DNA of 33,129 bases from Rubrivivax sp. (GTDB lineage: Bacteria; Pseudomonadota; Gammaproteobacteria; Burkholderiales; Burkholderiaceae_C). Every line of letters begins with the position of its first letter. The first letter of the stretch is position 1. The stretch is taken from contig JAURZK010000066.1 in the NCBI GenBank assembly GCA_030653505.1, positions 1 through 33,129 on the forward strand, written 5' to 3'. Positions 7,100 to 14,712 of this stretch are shown here, piece by piece. Below the pieces are notes generated by a model. That model had not been told where the DNA came from. It ran no database searches and saw only the letters and a list, made by a program, of their open reading frames with translations. Position numbers and translations under genes: made by a program.

Positions 7100-10000
7100 A
7101 TGTCCTTCCCTGCCTCCTTTCTGTTCCGCTGCAGCGCTGCGGCCGCCACCGCCATCGCCCTGCTGGTACTTGCCGCCTGTTCGGGCAGCGGCGAAAGCAG
7201 CGGCGGCGCCGACAGGCTCACCGTCAACGGCGACGTGCCGCTGGTCTACGTCAAGCGCGCCACCGCACTGGGAATGAACCCCACCGACGGCACCAACAGT
7301 GCCCCCGGCGGCGACCTGATGCTGCGCGAGAAGAGCAGCGCCAGTGCCAGCGAGCACAACCTCACCGCGCGCTTCACGGACGGGCTGGGCGATGCGTCCG
7401 ACCCCGAGGTCAGCTACGACGGCAAGAAGGTCGTCTTCGCGATGCGCTGCCCGGCCAGCAGCACTGCCACGGTGGACGACACGCCCGGCGGCGTGAAGGC
7501 CTGCACCGGGCGCTGGAACATCTGGGAATACGACATGACGACCGCGGCAGGAGGCGGCCTGACCGCCGGCACCTTCCGCCGCATCACCTCCTCCATCACC
7601 AACGACGACGTCGACCCCGTCTACCTGCCCGCCAACCGCGGCATCGTCTTTGCCAGCAACCGCCAGGCCAAGAGCAGCCTGAACCAGGCGCTGGGCCGTG
7701 CCTACTTCGCCGCCGACGAGTACGAGCGTGAACGCGTGCTGAACCTGCACACCATGGGCCCCGACGGCAGCAACATCCAGCAGATCACCTTCAACCAGAG
7801 CCACGACCGCAACCCGGTCATCCGGCCCAACGGCGACATCATGTTCAGCCGCTGGGAGCACGTGGCCGACCGCAACCGCTTCGCCGTCTTCCGCGCCAAG
7901 CCCGACGGCACCGACCTCTTCGTGCTCTACGGCGCGCACAGCCCCGGCAACAGCTACCTGCACCCGCGCGACATGGACCCGCGTGGCACCTTCAAGGGCC
8001 ATGTGCTGAGCTCGCTGATGCCGCTGTCGGGCACGCAGGAAGGCGGCTCGATGCACCTGATCAACGCCGCCGGCTACAGCGAGATCAACACGCCAGCCAG
8101 CACCAGCGTGCCGGCGGCCGGCGGGCAGGTCGAGATCACCGACAACGCGCTCACCGACGGCCGCGCGCTGGCGCTGGGCGGCCGCGCCACCACGCCCTAC
8201 CCGCTGTGGGACGGCAGCGACCGCGTGCTCGTCGCCTGGCGCCCCTGCGCGGTGACGCGCAACGGCGTGTCGGCGCTGTGCACGACCTTGACCGACGACG
8301 AGAAGGCCATGCTCGCCGACACCAACCGCACGATGGCCGCACGCGCCGCCGACCCCGTGCGCGACAACGCCCCGGCCGCCTACGGCATCTACATGTTCGA
8401 CCCGGCCAGGAAGACCTGGCTCGTGGTGGCCTCGCCGCCCGAGGGCTTCATGTTCACCGACCCCATCGCGCTGCAGGTGCGGCCCGAGCCCAACGTGGTC
8501 GAGCCCACCACCGTCGACCCGGTGCTGCAGGCCCAGGACATGGCGCTGATCGAGGTGCGCAGCGTCTACGACACCGACGGCCTGCAACGCATGGCCGAGC
8601 CGATGTTCGTCGCCGCCGACCGCCCCGCCGGCTGCGTGCACAGCATCCCGCTGACCGCGACCACCGACCCGGCGGACACACGCACCCAGGTGCCCGACCT
8701 GGCGCGCATGAAGAACCCGGCCGACCCCGCCTACGGCTGTGCCCCGGCACGTTTCGTGCGCGCCATTCGCGGCGTGCCGCCGCCATCGGGCTCGATGGGC
8801 CTGCGTCAGGCCATCGGCGAGACCGACTTCGAACAGCAGCAGATCCTGGGTTACGCGCCCATCGAACCCGACGGCAGCTTCAAGCTCAAGGTGCCGGCCG
8901 ACGTGCCATTGGCGCTGTCCATCGTCGACAGCGAGGGCCGCGCCATCCAGACGCACACCAACTGGATCCAGGTGCGGCCAGGCGAGCGCCGCACTTGCGA
9001 CGGCTGCCACAGCCCGCGCCGCGGCGCTTCGCTGAATTCCGGCGTCGTCGTCAACACGCTGCCGGCCGGCCTGAACCAGACGCTGGCAGCCCAGCACCAG
9101 AGCGGCGAGACGCTGGCTTCGTTGCTGACGCGGCTGCAGCCGGCCGCGCTGAACCTGTCGGCCGACGCCGTCTTCAACGACCGCTGGGCCGACACCACGC
9201 AGGCCGGCGTGCAGGCGCTGCCGACGATCAGCCTGCGCTACCGCGGCAACCCGGACGCGGCCGACGACCTCGTCACCGCCGCGCCCGTCAACGGCGTCAT
9301 CAACTACCCCGAGCACATCCAGCCGCTGTGGACCCGCGCCCGCGGCGCGGGCGGCGCCCACACCTGCACGAACTGCCACGCCGACGCCGTCAAGCTCGAC
9401 CTGCGCGCCACCGTGGCCGGCACCGGGCGCCTGGTGTCGTATGAGGAACTGCTGCTGGGCGACCCAGTGATCGACGCCGTCACCGGCCTGCCGGTGATCC
9501 GCGTGCGCGAAGGCATACCGGAAGTCGTGCGCGGCGCGCCGCTGGTGGAAACCAGTTCGGGTGCCGCCAACACCGCGGGCCAGGCGCGCAAGAGCCGGCT
9601 GACGGAAATCGTCTGGGGCCAGACCCTGCTGGCTGGCGCCGGCGCACGCACCGCCCATCCCAACCCGCCGGCGAGCGTGACCACGGGCACGGGCGCCACG
9701 GCCGTCACCACCACCATCCCCGACCACGCCACGCTGCTGAACAAGGCCGAGAAGCGCCTGCTCGCCGAGTGGATGGACCTGGGCGGCCAGTACTACAACG
9801 ACCCCTTCGACGCCGGCAGCGGCGTGCGCTCGGTAAGCACGCTCAGCCAGGCCAGCTTCCTGGCCGAAGTGCAGCCCGTGCTGCAGGCGCAGTGCGCCGC
9901 CTGCCACCAGGCCGGCCTGGGCGCGCCGCGCAACCGCTTCGTGCTGACGGGCAGTGCCGAGGGCGACTTCAACGTCACGCTGACGATGGTCAACGACACC

Positions 10001-10153
10001 TGCAACAGCGCCAACAACCCGCTGCTCTCGCGGCCGTCCACCGTGCCGCACCCGGCCGGCGACATCGCGCAGACCACCGCGCTGCTGCCGGTGGGCAGCA
10101 CCGGCTACACGCGCATCGCCAACTGGATCGCACGCGGCTGTCCGACGCCGTGA
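7100..10153 (+). CDS. Three-CxxCH lipoprotein related to the hydrazine synthase alpha (HzsA) family
   Basis: 1017 residues. ATG 7100 is chosen for the AGGAG at 7089-7093 and because it gives a lipoprotein signal (LVLAAC, lipid Cys C27). The N-terminal half contains PD40/TolB-like propeller strands (GSNIQQITFNQSHDRNPVI, NGDIMFSRWEHV). The middle carries the HzsA-middle-type block (VPADVPLALSIVDSEGRAI ... VRPGERRTCDGCH). Three c-type heme motifs are visible: CDGCH (C633-H637), CTNCH (C756-H760) and CAACH (C932-H936), the last in a cytochrome-like C-terminal domain. It is therefore probably an exported triheme redox protein. HzsA-like proteins occur widely outside anammox bacteria with unknown function, and no hydrazine chemistry is implied. 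A TGAT motif at 9689-9700 lies in a Gly/Thr linker. Confidence 0.88.
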   Translation: MSFPASFLFRCSAAAATAIALLVLAACSGSGESSGGADRLTVNGDVPLVYVKRATALGMNPTDGTNSAPGGDLMLREKSSASASEHNLTARFTDGLGDASDPEVSYDGKKVVFAMRCPASSTATVDDTPGGVKACTGRWNIWEYDMTTAAGGGLTAGTFRRITSSITNDDVDPVYLPANRGIVFASNRQAKSSLNQALGRAYFAADEYERERVLNLHTMGPDGSNIQQITFNQSHDRNPVIRPNGDIMFSRWEHVADRNRFAVFRAKPDGTDLFVLYGAHSPGNSYLHPRDMDPRGTFKGHVLSSLMPLSGTQEGGSMHLINAAGYSEINTPASTSVPAAGGQVEITDNALTDGRALALGGRATTPYPLWDGSDRVLVAWRPCAVTRNGVSALCTTLTDDEKAMLADTNRTMAARAADPVRDNAPAAYGIYMFDPARKTWLVVASPPEGFMFTDPIALQVRPEPNVVEPTTVDPVLQAQDMALIEVRSVYDTDGLQRMAEPMFVAADRPAGCVHSIPLTATTDPADTRTQVPDLARMKNPADPAYGCAPARFVRAIRGVPPPSGSMGLRQAIGETDFEQQQILGYAPIEPDGSFKLKVPADVPLALSIVDSEGRAIQTHTNWIQVRPGERRTCDGCHSPRRGASLNSGVVVNTLPAGLNQTLAAQHQSGETLASLLTRLQPAALNLSADAVFNDRWADTTQAGVQALPTISLRYRGNPDAADDLVTAAPVNGVINYPEHIQPLWTRARGAGGAHTCTNCHADAVKLDLRATVAGTGRLVSYEELLLGDPVIDAVTGLPVIRVREGIPEVVRGAPLVETSSGAANTAGQARKSRLTEIVWGQTLLAGAGARTAHPNPPASVTTGTGATAVTTTIPDHATLLNKAEKRLLAEWMDLGGQYYNDPFDAGSGVRSVSTLSQASFLAEVQPVLQAQCAACHQAGLGAPRNRFVLTGSAEGDFNVTLTMVNDTCNSANNPLLSRPSTVPHPAGDIAQTTALLPVGSTGYTRIANWIARGCPTP

Positions 10154-10169
10154 CGACACCCGAGCACGC

Positions 10170-10763
10170 ATGACCCCGCCCTACAACAGCCGACTCTTCA
10201 TCACGCTGGCCACGGCGGCCACGGCCATCGTCGCCTGCGGCGGCGGCAGTCCGTTGGACAACCCGCCGACGCTGGCCAACCCGCCGGGCGCCACCGGGCA
10301 GAAGCTGTCCTACGCCTACTTCGAGCGCTGCGTCAACGAGGTGCTGAAGACGCCGCTGCCGGTGAACATCAACGGCGCGATATCGGTCAACACCTGCGCC
10401 TCGGCCGGCTGCCACGACAACGTCACCGGCACCGGCGGCGCGCTGCGCCTGCTGCAAGGCGCGGCCCCCGCGGCCAGCGGCGCCACCGCCGACGAGGTGC
10501 GTGCCACCGACATGTACAAGAACTACTACTCGTCGCTGGGCGAGAGCGTGGTCGGCGCACCCGACGACAGCCGCCTGCTCAACAAGCCGCTGGTGCGCGG
10601 CGTGCTGCACGGCGGCGGCATCGTCTTCGAGAGCGTGGACAGTGCGGAGGCGAAATTGATCCGGTACTGGATCAGCCGTCCGATGCCGCAAGGCCAGGAC
10701 GAATTCGGCAGCGCCGCCGCGGTCATGTTCGACGCCAGCACCGGCGCATGCAGGTTCGAGTGA
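10170..10763 (+). CDS. Lipoprotein with CX4CH heme-like motif
   Basis: 197 residues with a lipoprotein signal (TAIVAC, lipid Cys C23). A single CASAGCH motif (C76 to H82) has four residues between the cysteines instead of two; CX4CH sites bind heme in some multiheme cytochromes, so a variant c-type heme is plausible. The C-terminal half (SRLLNKPL ... LHGGGIVF ... IRYWISRPMP) resembles the tail of cytochrome-like domains, where a distal His-Gly-Gly and the W-I pair recur. It starts 16 bp after the triheme gene and is probably its partner on the same membrane face. Other Cys: C52 in FERCVNEVL and one near the C-terminus (GACRFE). Confidence 0.8.
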   Translation: MTPPYNSRLFITLATAATAIVACGGGSPLDNPPTLANPPGATGQKLSYAYFERCVNEVLKTPLPVNINGAISVNTCASAGCHDNVTGTGGALRLLQGAAPAASGATADEVRATDMYKNYYSSLGESVVGAPDDSRLLNKPLVRGVLHGGGIVFESVDSAEAKLIRYWISRPMPQGQDEFGSAAAVMFDASTGACRFE

Positions 10764-11557
10764 AGTCCCCCCTTTCCCTGCCCCACCGACCGCGGTCTCC
10801 TTTGTCGCGCGCTCTGGTCTTCGTGCTGGCGCTGCAGCTGCTCGCCAGTGCCGCGCTGCCGGCAAACGCCGCCGATGCCCCGGCCAACAGCGAACGCCTG
10901 CAGGTCGCAGAGCCTTATCTCGAGCTGCGCACCGGCCCCGGCCGCGGCTACCCCGTCTACTTCGTCGTCGAAAGGGCGCAGTGGGTGGCGGTGGAACTGC
11001 GCCGCACCGACTGGTACCGCGTGCGCGCCGAAGGCGGCCAGGTGGGCTGGGTGCAGCGCAACCAGCTCGAGAGCACGCTTACCGCCGCCGGCAGTACCAA
11101 GACCTTCCGCGAAATGCTGCTCGACGACTACCTGTTGCGCCGCGTCGAGTTCAGCGGCGGCTGGGGCCGCTTCAAGGGCGAACCCATGCTGCGCCTGGGC
11201 CTGCAGGCGCGCCTGGCCGACACGCTGGGCGCCGAGCTGACCGTGGGCCAGGTGCAGGGCCTGTTCTCGGGCACCGACTTCTGGCATGTCAGCCTGGTCA
11301 GCGAGCCTTGGTCGGACCGCCGCTTCTCGCCCTACTTCGCTGTCGGCCTGGGCCAGTTCCGCAACATCCCCAACAGCAGCCTGGTGGACGCCGCGATCAC
11401 CGACGCCAAGCTCGCACACGCCTCGCTGGGTGTGCGCTGGCACCTCGGCCAACGCTTCACGGCGCGGCTGGACTGGACGCTCTACACCGCCTTCGTCGCC
11501 GACACACGCAGCACCGAGTACCGCAGCCTCACCGCCGGTCTCGGCTTCTACTTCTGA
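10748..11557 (+). CDS. SH3b domain plus outer-membrane beta-barrel protein
   Basis: 269 residues from ATG 10748, overlapping the previous gene by 16 bp. A GTG at 10760 that forms a GTGA overlap is an equally good start. A signal peptide (ALVFVLALQLLASAALPANA) is followed by a bacterial SH3 domain (~50-108: EPYLELRTGPGRGYPVYFVV, DWYRVRAEGGQVGWVQRNQL). The rest is made of amphipathic strands (RVEFSGGWGRF, RLGLQARLADTLGAELTV, YFAVGLGQFRNI) and ends GLGFYF with terminal Phe, the BAM signal of outer-membrane barrels. The SH3b part probably contacts peptidoglycan or a partner. The next gene encodes a second barrel, so the two may form a pair. Confidence 0.85.
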   Translation: MQVRVKSPLSLPHRPRSPLSRALVFVLALQLLASAALPANAADAPANSERLQVAEPYLELRTGPGRGYPVYFVVERAQWVAVELRRTDWYRVRAEGGQVGWVQRNQLESTLTAAGSTKTFREMLLDDYLLRRVEFSGGWGRFKGEPMLRLGLQARLADTLGAELTVGQVQGLFSGTDFWHVSLVSEPWSDRRFSPYFAVGLGQFRNIPNSSLVDAAITDAKLAHASLGVRWHLGQRFTARLDWTLYTAFVADTRSTEYRSLTAGLGFYF

Positions 11558-11568
11558 GCCACCACACC

Positions 11569-12225
11569 ATGCCCCACAAGAACAGACTCCTGCTGACGGT
11601 GGCACTCGCCTCGAGCCTGCCCGCCTGGGCGCAAACCCCGGCACCTGCGACGCCCGGGCCACAGCCGACCGAGCAGGTCATCGTGCCGCAGGTCGACCGC
11701 CGCGACGTGAAGCTGCCACGCTTTGCGTCGAACGACTTCTCGGTGGGCCTGTTCGCCGGCAGCTACGCCACGCAGAACTTCGGCAACAGCGCCGTGAGCG
11801 GCCTGCGACTGGGCTACCACGTCACCGAGGACATCTTCGTCGAAGGCACGTTCGGGCGCACGAAGGTCAGCGACGAGGACTTCCGCGTCGTCTTCCCCAA
11901 CGTCGGCATCTTCCCCAGCCCCAAGCAGAAGCTGAGCTACTACAACGTGGTGGCCGGCTACAACCTGCTGCCGGGCGAAGTGTTCTTCGGCCGCAGCAAC
12001 GCCAAGATCTCGCAGGGCTACATCGTCGCCGGCGTCGGCAGCACCGACTTCGCCGGCCAGAAGCGCCAGACCATCACCGCCGGCTTCGGCATGCGCGTCG
12101 TGTTCAAGGACTGGCTGGCCGTGCAGGCCGATGTACGCGACCACGTCTACACGCTCGATCTGCTGGGCAAGCGCAGCAGCACGCAGAACATCGAGCTCAG
12201 CGCCGGCATCACCGTTTTCTTCTGA
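11569..12225 (+). CDS. Outer-membrane beta-barrel domain protein
   Basis: 218 residues from ATG 11569, 11 bp after the SH3b-barrel gene. A signal peptide ends at PAWAQ. After a Pro-rich spacer and the segment RRDVKLPRFASNDFSVGLFA come alternating strands (GLRLGYHVTEDIFVEGTFG, KLSYYNVVAGYNLLPGEVFF, GYIVAGVGSTDFAG, ITAGFGMRVVFKDWLAVQAD) closing with SAGITVFF, a terminal-Phe barrel signature. It looks like the small OmpA/OMP_b-brl type found as 'outer membrane beta-barrel domain-containing protein' in comparable clusters. Followed 5 bp later by the thioredoxin gene. Substrate or partner unknown. Confidence 0.85.
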   Translation: MPHKNRLLLTVALASSLPAWAQTPAPATPGPQPTEQVIVPQVDRRDVKLPRFASNDFSVGLFAGSYATQNFGNSAVSGLRLGYHVTEDIFVEGTFGRTKVSDEDFRVVFPNVGIFPSPKQKLSYYNVVAGYNLLPGEVFFGRSNAKISQGYIVAGVGSTDFAGQKRQTITAGFGMRVVFKDWLAVQADVRDHVYTLDLLGKRSSTQNIELSAGITVFF

Positions 12226-12230
12226 CACCC

Positions 12231-12740
12231 ATGCGACGTCTCTTCACCTCATTCCCACCTTTCGCTTTCGTGCTCACGCTGGCGGCCCTGGCCGGGCCAG
12301 CGCAGGCCGTCGTCACCACGCAAAGCGCAGCGCCCGACTTCACGCTGAAGACCGCCGAGGGCCGCAACCTGCGCCTGCACGAACAGCGCGGCCAGGTCGT
12401 GATGGTGAACTTCTGGGCCACCTGGTGCGGCCCCTGCAAGCAGGAGATGCCGCACCTGAACCGCCTGTACGGCAAGTACCAGGCCAGCGGCTTCACGCTG
12501 CTGGGTGTCAACGTCGACGACGACCCGCGCCAGGCCGTGGCCGCCGCGGCGCGGCTGGGGCTGAAGTTCCCCGTGCTGCTGGACGCCGACAAGGCCGTGA
12601 TCAAGCGCTACGACATGGGCAGCATGCCGGCCACGGTGCTCATCGACCGCGACGGCCGTGTGCGCTACCTGCACCGCGGTTACCGCGAGGGCATGGAAGA
12701 CGCCTACGAAAAGCAGATCCGCGAACTCGTCAAGGAATGA
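12231..12740 (+). CDS. TlpA/ResA-like periplasmic thioredoxin
   Basis: 169 residues with a signal peptide (cleavage near AQA-VV). Redoxin fold: APDFTLKTAEGRNLRLHE, active site WCGPC (C66, C69), DVNV-type strand LLGVNVDDDP, and cis-Pro P133 in SMPATVLIDRDG. Proteins of this kind reduce disulfides in the periplasm, for example the CxxCH cysteines of apocytochromes before heme ligation. In this operon the likely clients are the CxxCH/CX4CH lipoproteins or the Cys-rich tail of the DUF4266 protein encoded immediately downstream. The stop overlaps the next start (ATGA at 12737-12740). Confidence 0.92.
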   Translation: MRRLFTSFPPFAFVLTLAALAGPAQAVVTTQSAAPDFTLKTAEGRNLRLHEQRGQVVMVNFWATWCGPCKQEMPHLNRLYGKYQASGFTLLGVNVDDDPRQAVAAAARLGLKFPVLLDADKAVIKRYDMGSMPATVLIDRDGRVRYLHRGYREGMEDAYEKQIRELVKE

Positions 12741-12973
12741 GCGCCATGTCCCGCACCGTCTTCCTCGCCGTCGGCACGCTCGTCCTGACAGCCTTGCAGG
12801 GCTGTGCCGTCAAACCCTGGGTCGCGCCCTACGAACGTGAACACCTGGCCGATCCGGTGATGCAGTGGTCGCGCACCGCGCTGGCCGACAAGCACCGTGA
12901 ACACATCCACCTCGTGCGCGAAGGGGCGCGCGGCGCCACCGGCGTGCAAGGTGGCGGCTGTGGTTGCAACTGA
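12737..12973 (+). CDS. DUF4266 small lipoprotein with C-terminal GCGCN
   Basis: 78 residues from the overlapping ATG 12737 (ATG 12746 is possible). Lipoprotein signal with lipid Cys C23 (LTALQGC). The body shows the DUF4266 pattern: AVKPWVAPYEREHLADPVMQ, then HREHIHLVREGA, a Gly-rich stretch and a C-terminal GGGCGCN. The last two Cys and terminal Asn are the hallmark of the family. From memory, DUF4266 is repeatedly encoded next to DUF3570 and ApbE genes, and no function is established. The His-rich HREHIH and Cys pair could bind metal or be a modification site; this is inference. It is two bases upstream of the DUF3570 start codon's A-A-ATG. Confidence 0.9.
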   Translation: MSAMSRTVFLAVGTLVLTALQGCAVKPWVAPYEREHLADPVMQWSRTALADKHREHIHLVREGARGATGVQGGGCGCN

Positions 12974-12974
12974 A

Positions 12975-14096
12975 ATGCTGCGTCGCATCTGGTCCGTGCT
13001 GCGCAGTTTGGGCCGCGCCCTGCCCGGCGCGGCGATGGCTGGCGGCGCGGTCGGCACCGCGAGCGCCGCGACGCTGCCCGAGAACAAGGCCGAGGCGATC
13101 TACCACGTCTACGACGGCGGCGGCGTCAAGGCCACGGGGCCGGCGCTGCTGGTGCGCAAGAGCCTGGCCGACCGCGTGTCACTCTCGGCGCAGTACTACG
13201 TCGACGCGGTCAGCAACGCCAGCATCGACGTCGTCACCACCGCCAGCCCGTTCAAGGAAACACGCACCGCGTGGGACCTCAGCGCCGATGCGCTGGTGCG
13301 CGACAGCCTGCTGTCGGTGGGTGTGTCGCGCAGCACCGAGCCCGACTACATCGCCGAGGCGGTGAACGCCGATGTCTCGCACGAGGTCTTCGGCGGCATG
13401 ACCACCGTCAGCCTGGGCTTCACCCGCGCCCGCGACCAGGTCGGCAAGAAGGGCGAGCAGGGCTGGATCGACCAGGCCAGCCACTGGCAGTACCGCGCCG
13501 GCGTGACGCAGATCCTCACGCCGCGCTGGCTGATGAGCCTGAACGCCGAGGCGGTGGCCGACAGCGGCTACCTCGGCAGCCCCTACCGCGCCGCACGTGT
13601 GTTCGGCGCCGCGGTGCCCGAGCGCAACCCGCGCACCCGCAGCAGCCGCGCGGTGAAGCTGCGCACGCTCTACGACAGTGGGGCCTACGTGTCCGGCAGC
13701 TCGGTGCGCGCCGAGTTCCGCAGCTACTGGGACAACTGGGACATCAAGGCCACGACCACCGAGTTCGGTTTCGCGAAGTACCTGGGCGAACGTTTCCTGC
13801 TCGACGCCACGATGCGCTTCTACAACCAGAACAAGGCGCTCTTCTACAGCGACAACGCGCAGGTCGAGACGGTCTACGTCTCGCGCAATCGCCAGCTCAG
13901 CACCTTCAAGAGCACCTCGGTCGGCGCGCGCCTCAGCTACACCTGGCCCAAGCTGCCCGCAGGCTGGGACGTGAAGCTCGTCGGCGCCTACGAGCGCAAG
14001 AGTTTCCGCTTCTCCGACTTCACCGACCTGCGCACCGGCGGCGCCTACAGCTACGACGCCAACGTGCTGCAGCTGATGGTGCTGGCCAACTTCTAG
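12975..14096 (+). CDS. DUF3570 outer-membrane protein
   Basis: 373 residues from ATG 12975, directly after the DUF4266 stop (TGA-A-ATG). Signal peptide (cleavage near ASA-ATL). The DUF3570 pattern is clear: AEAIYHVYDGGGVKATGPAL, LVRKSLADRVSLSAQYYVD, SNASIDVVTTASPFKETRT, DYIAEAVNADVSHEVFGGMT. The rest is a series of amphipathic strands rich in Tyr/Trp (RSYWDNWDIKATTTEFGF, MRFYNQNKALFY), ending LMVLANF with terminal Phe. It is predicted to be a large beta-barrel. Family members pair with DUF4266 and ApbE; I infer that it displays or transports the small lipoprotein or electrons. It is the last gene of the redox half of the operon. Confidence 0.92.
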   Translation: MLRRIWSVLRSLGRALPGAAMAGGAVGTASAATLPENKAEAIYHVYDGGGVKATGPALLVRKSLADRVSLSAQYYVDAVSNASIDVVTTASPFKETRTAWDLSADALVRDSLLSVGVSRSTEPDYIAEAVNADVSHEVFGGMTTVSLGFTRARDQVGKKGEQGWIDQASHWQYRAGVTQILTPRWLMSLNAEAVADSGYLGSPYRAARVFGAAVPERNPRTRSSRAVKLRTLYDSGAYVSGSSVRAEFRSYWDNWDIKATTTEFGFAKYLGERFLLDATMRFYNQNKALFYSDNAQVETVYVSRNRQLSTFKSTSVGARLSYTWPKLPAGWDVKLVGAYERKSFRFSDFTDLRTGGAYSYDANVLQLMVLANF

Positions 14097-14112
14097 ACCT
14101 CCGGGAACCGCC

Positions 14113-14712
14113 ATGCCTACGCGACTCGTCTCCTTCCTTGCGCTGAGCTGGCTGCTGCTCGCGGCGCTGTTATCGGCCTTGCTGCTGGCCCTGCCGGCGG
14201 CCGCGTCCGAAGCCGCGGCGCCCGCAGCCGCCCTGCCGGCGGCAGCGGCCGCCAGCGCGCCGGCCGAGCCGGCGGCGCTGGACGCGCGTGTGCAGCAGCT
14301 CAAGGCCGACGTCATCCGCCTCAACCGCGACCTGCTGGTGCTGGAAGAGGAGTTGCTTTATCCCGCCGGCACGCAGGTGGCGCTGTTCGTCAGCATGGAC
14401 GTGGGCAAGCTCTTCGAGCTGGAGTCGGTGCAGATCAAGCTCGGCGACAAGGTCGTGGCCACGCACCTCTACACACCGCTGGAAGTGCAGGCGCTGCACC
14501 GCGGTGGCGTGCAACGTGTCTACCTGGGCAACCTGCGCGCAGGCAAGCACCAGCTCACGGCCTTCTTCACCGGCCGCGGCCCGCACGAACGCGACTACAA
14601 GCGCGGCACAACGCTGGACTTCGACAAGGGCGTCGACCCGCGTTACATCGAGCTGCGCATTCGCGACGCGCAGGCCAAGCTGCAACCCGAATTCGAGGTC
14701 AAGGTGTGGTGA
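14113..14712 (+). CDS. Periplasmic coiled-coil protein opening the motor gene set
   Basis: 199 residues starting 16 bp after the DUF3570 gene. N-terminal signal/anchor (LALSWLLLAALLSALLLALP), then an Ala/Pro-rich spacer, a coiled coil (ARVQQLKADVIRLNRDLLVLEEELL, residues ~57-80) and a beta-rich domain (VALFVSMDVGKLFELESVQI, LGDKVVATHLYTPLE, LRAGKHQLTAFFTG). No known domain recognised with confidence. It is coupled to the following TPR gene by an overlap of its stop with GTG start codons. Position at the head of the TPR/TolQ/ExbD/AgmX set suggests a periplasmic structural component of that complex. Confidence 0.82.
   Translation: MPTRLVSFLALSWLLLAALLSALLLALPAAASEAAAPAAALPAAAAASAPAEPAALDARVQQLKADVIRLNRDLLVLEEELLYPAGTQVALFVSMDVGKLFELESVQIKLGDKVVATHLYTPLEVQALHRGGVQRVYLGNLRAGKHQLTAFFTGRGPHERDYKRGTTLDFDKGVDPRYIELRIRDAQAKLQPEFEVKVW

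Noticed and set aside
7100..10153. Hydrazine synthesis or anammox metabolism, from the HzsA-like gene
   Set aside because: Only the alpha-family protein is present, without the partner subunits; HzsA-like proteins are widespread in bacteria that do not perform anammox.
6794..10171. A 1125-codon open frame on the minus strand opposite the triheme gene
   Set aside because: It is antisense to a gene with a lipobox, RBS and three CxxCH motifs, its translation is His/Val/Gly/Arg-rich low complexity, and such shadows are common when third positions are nearly all G or C.
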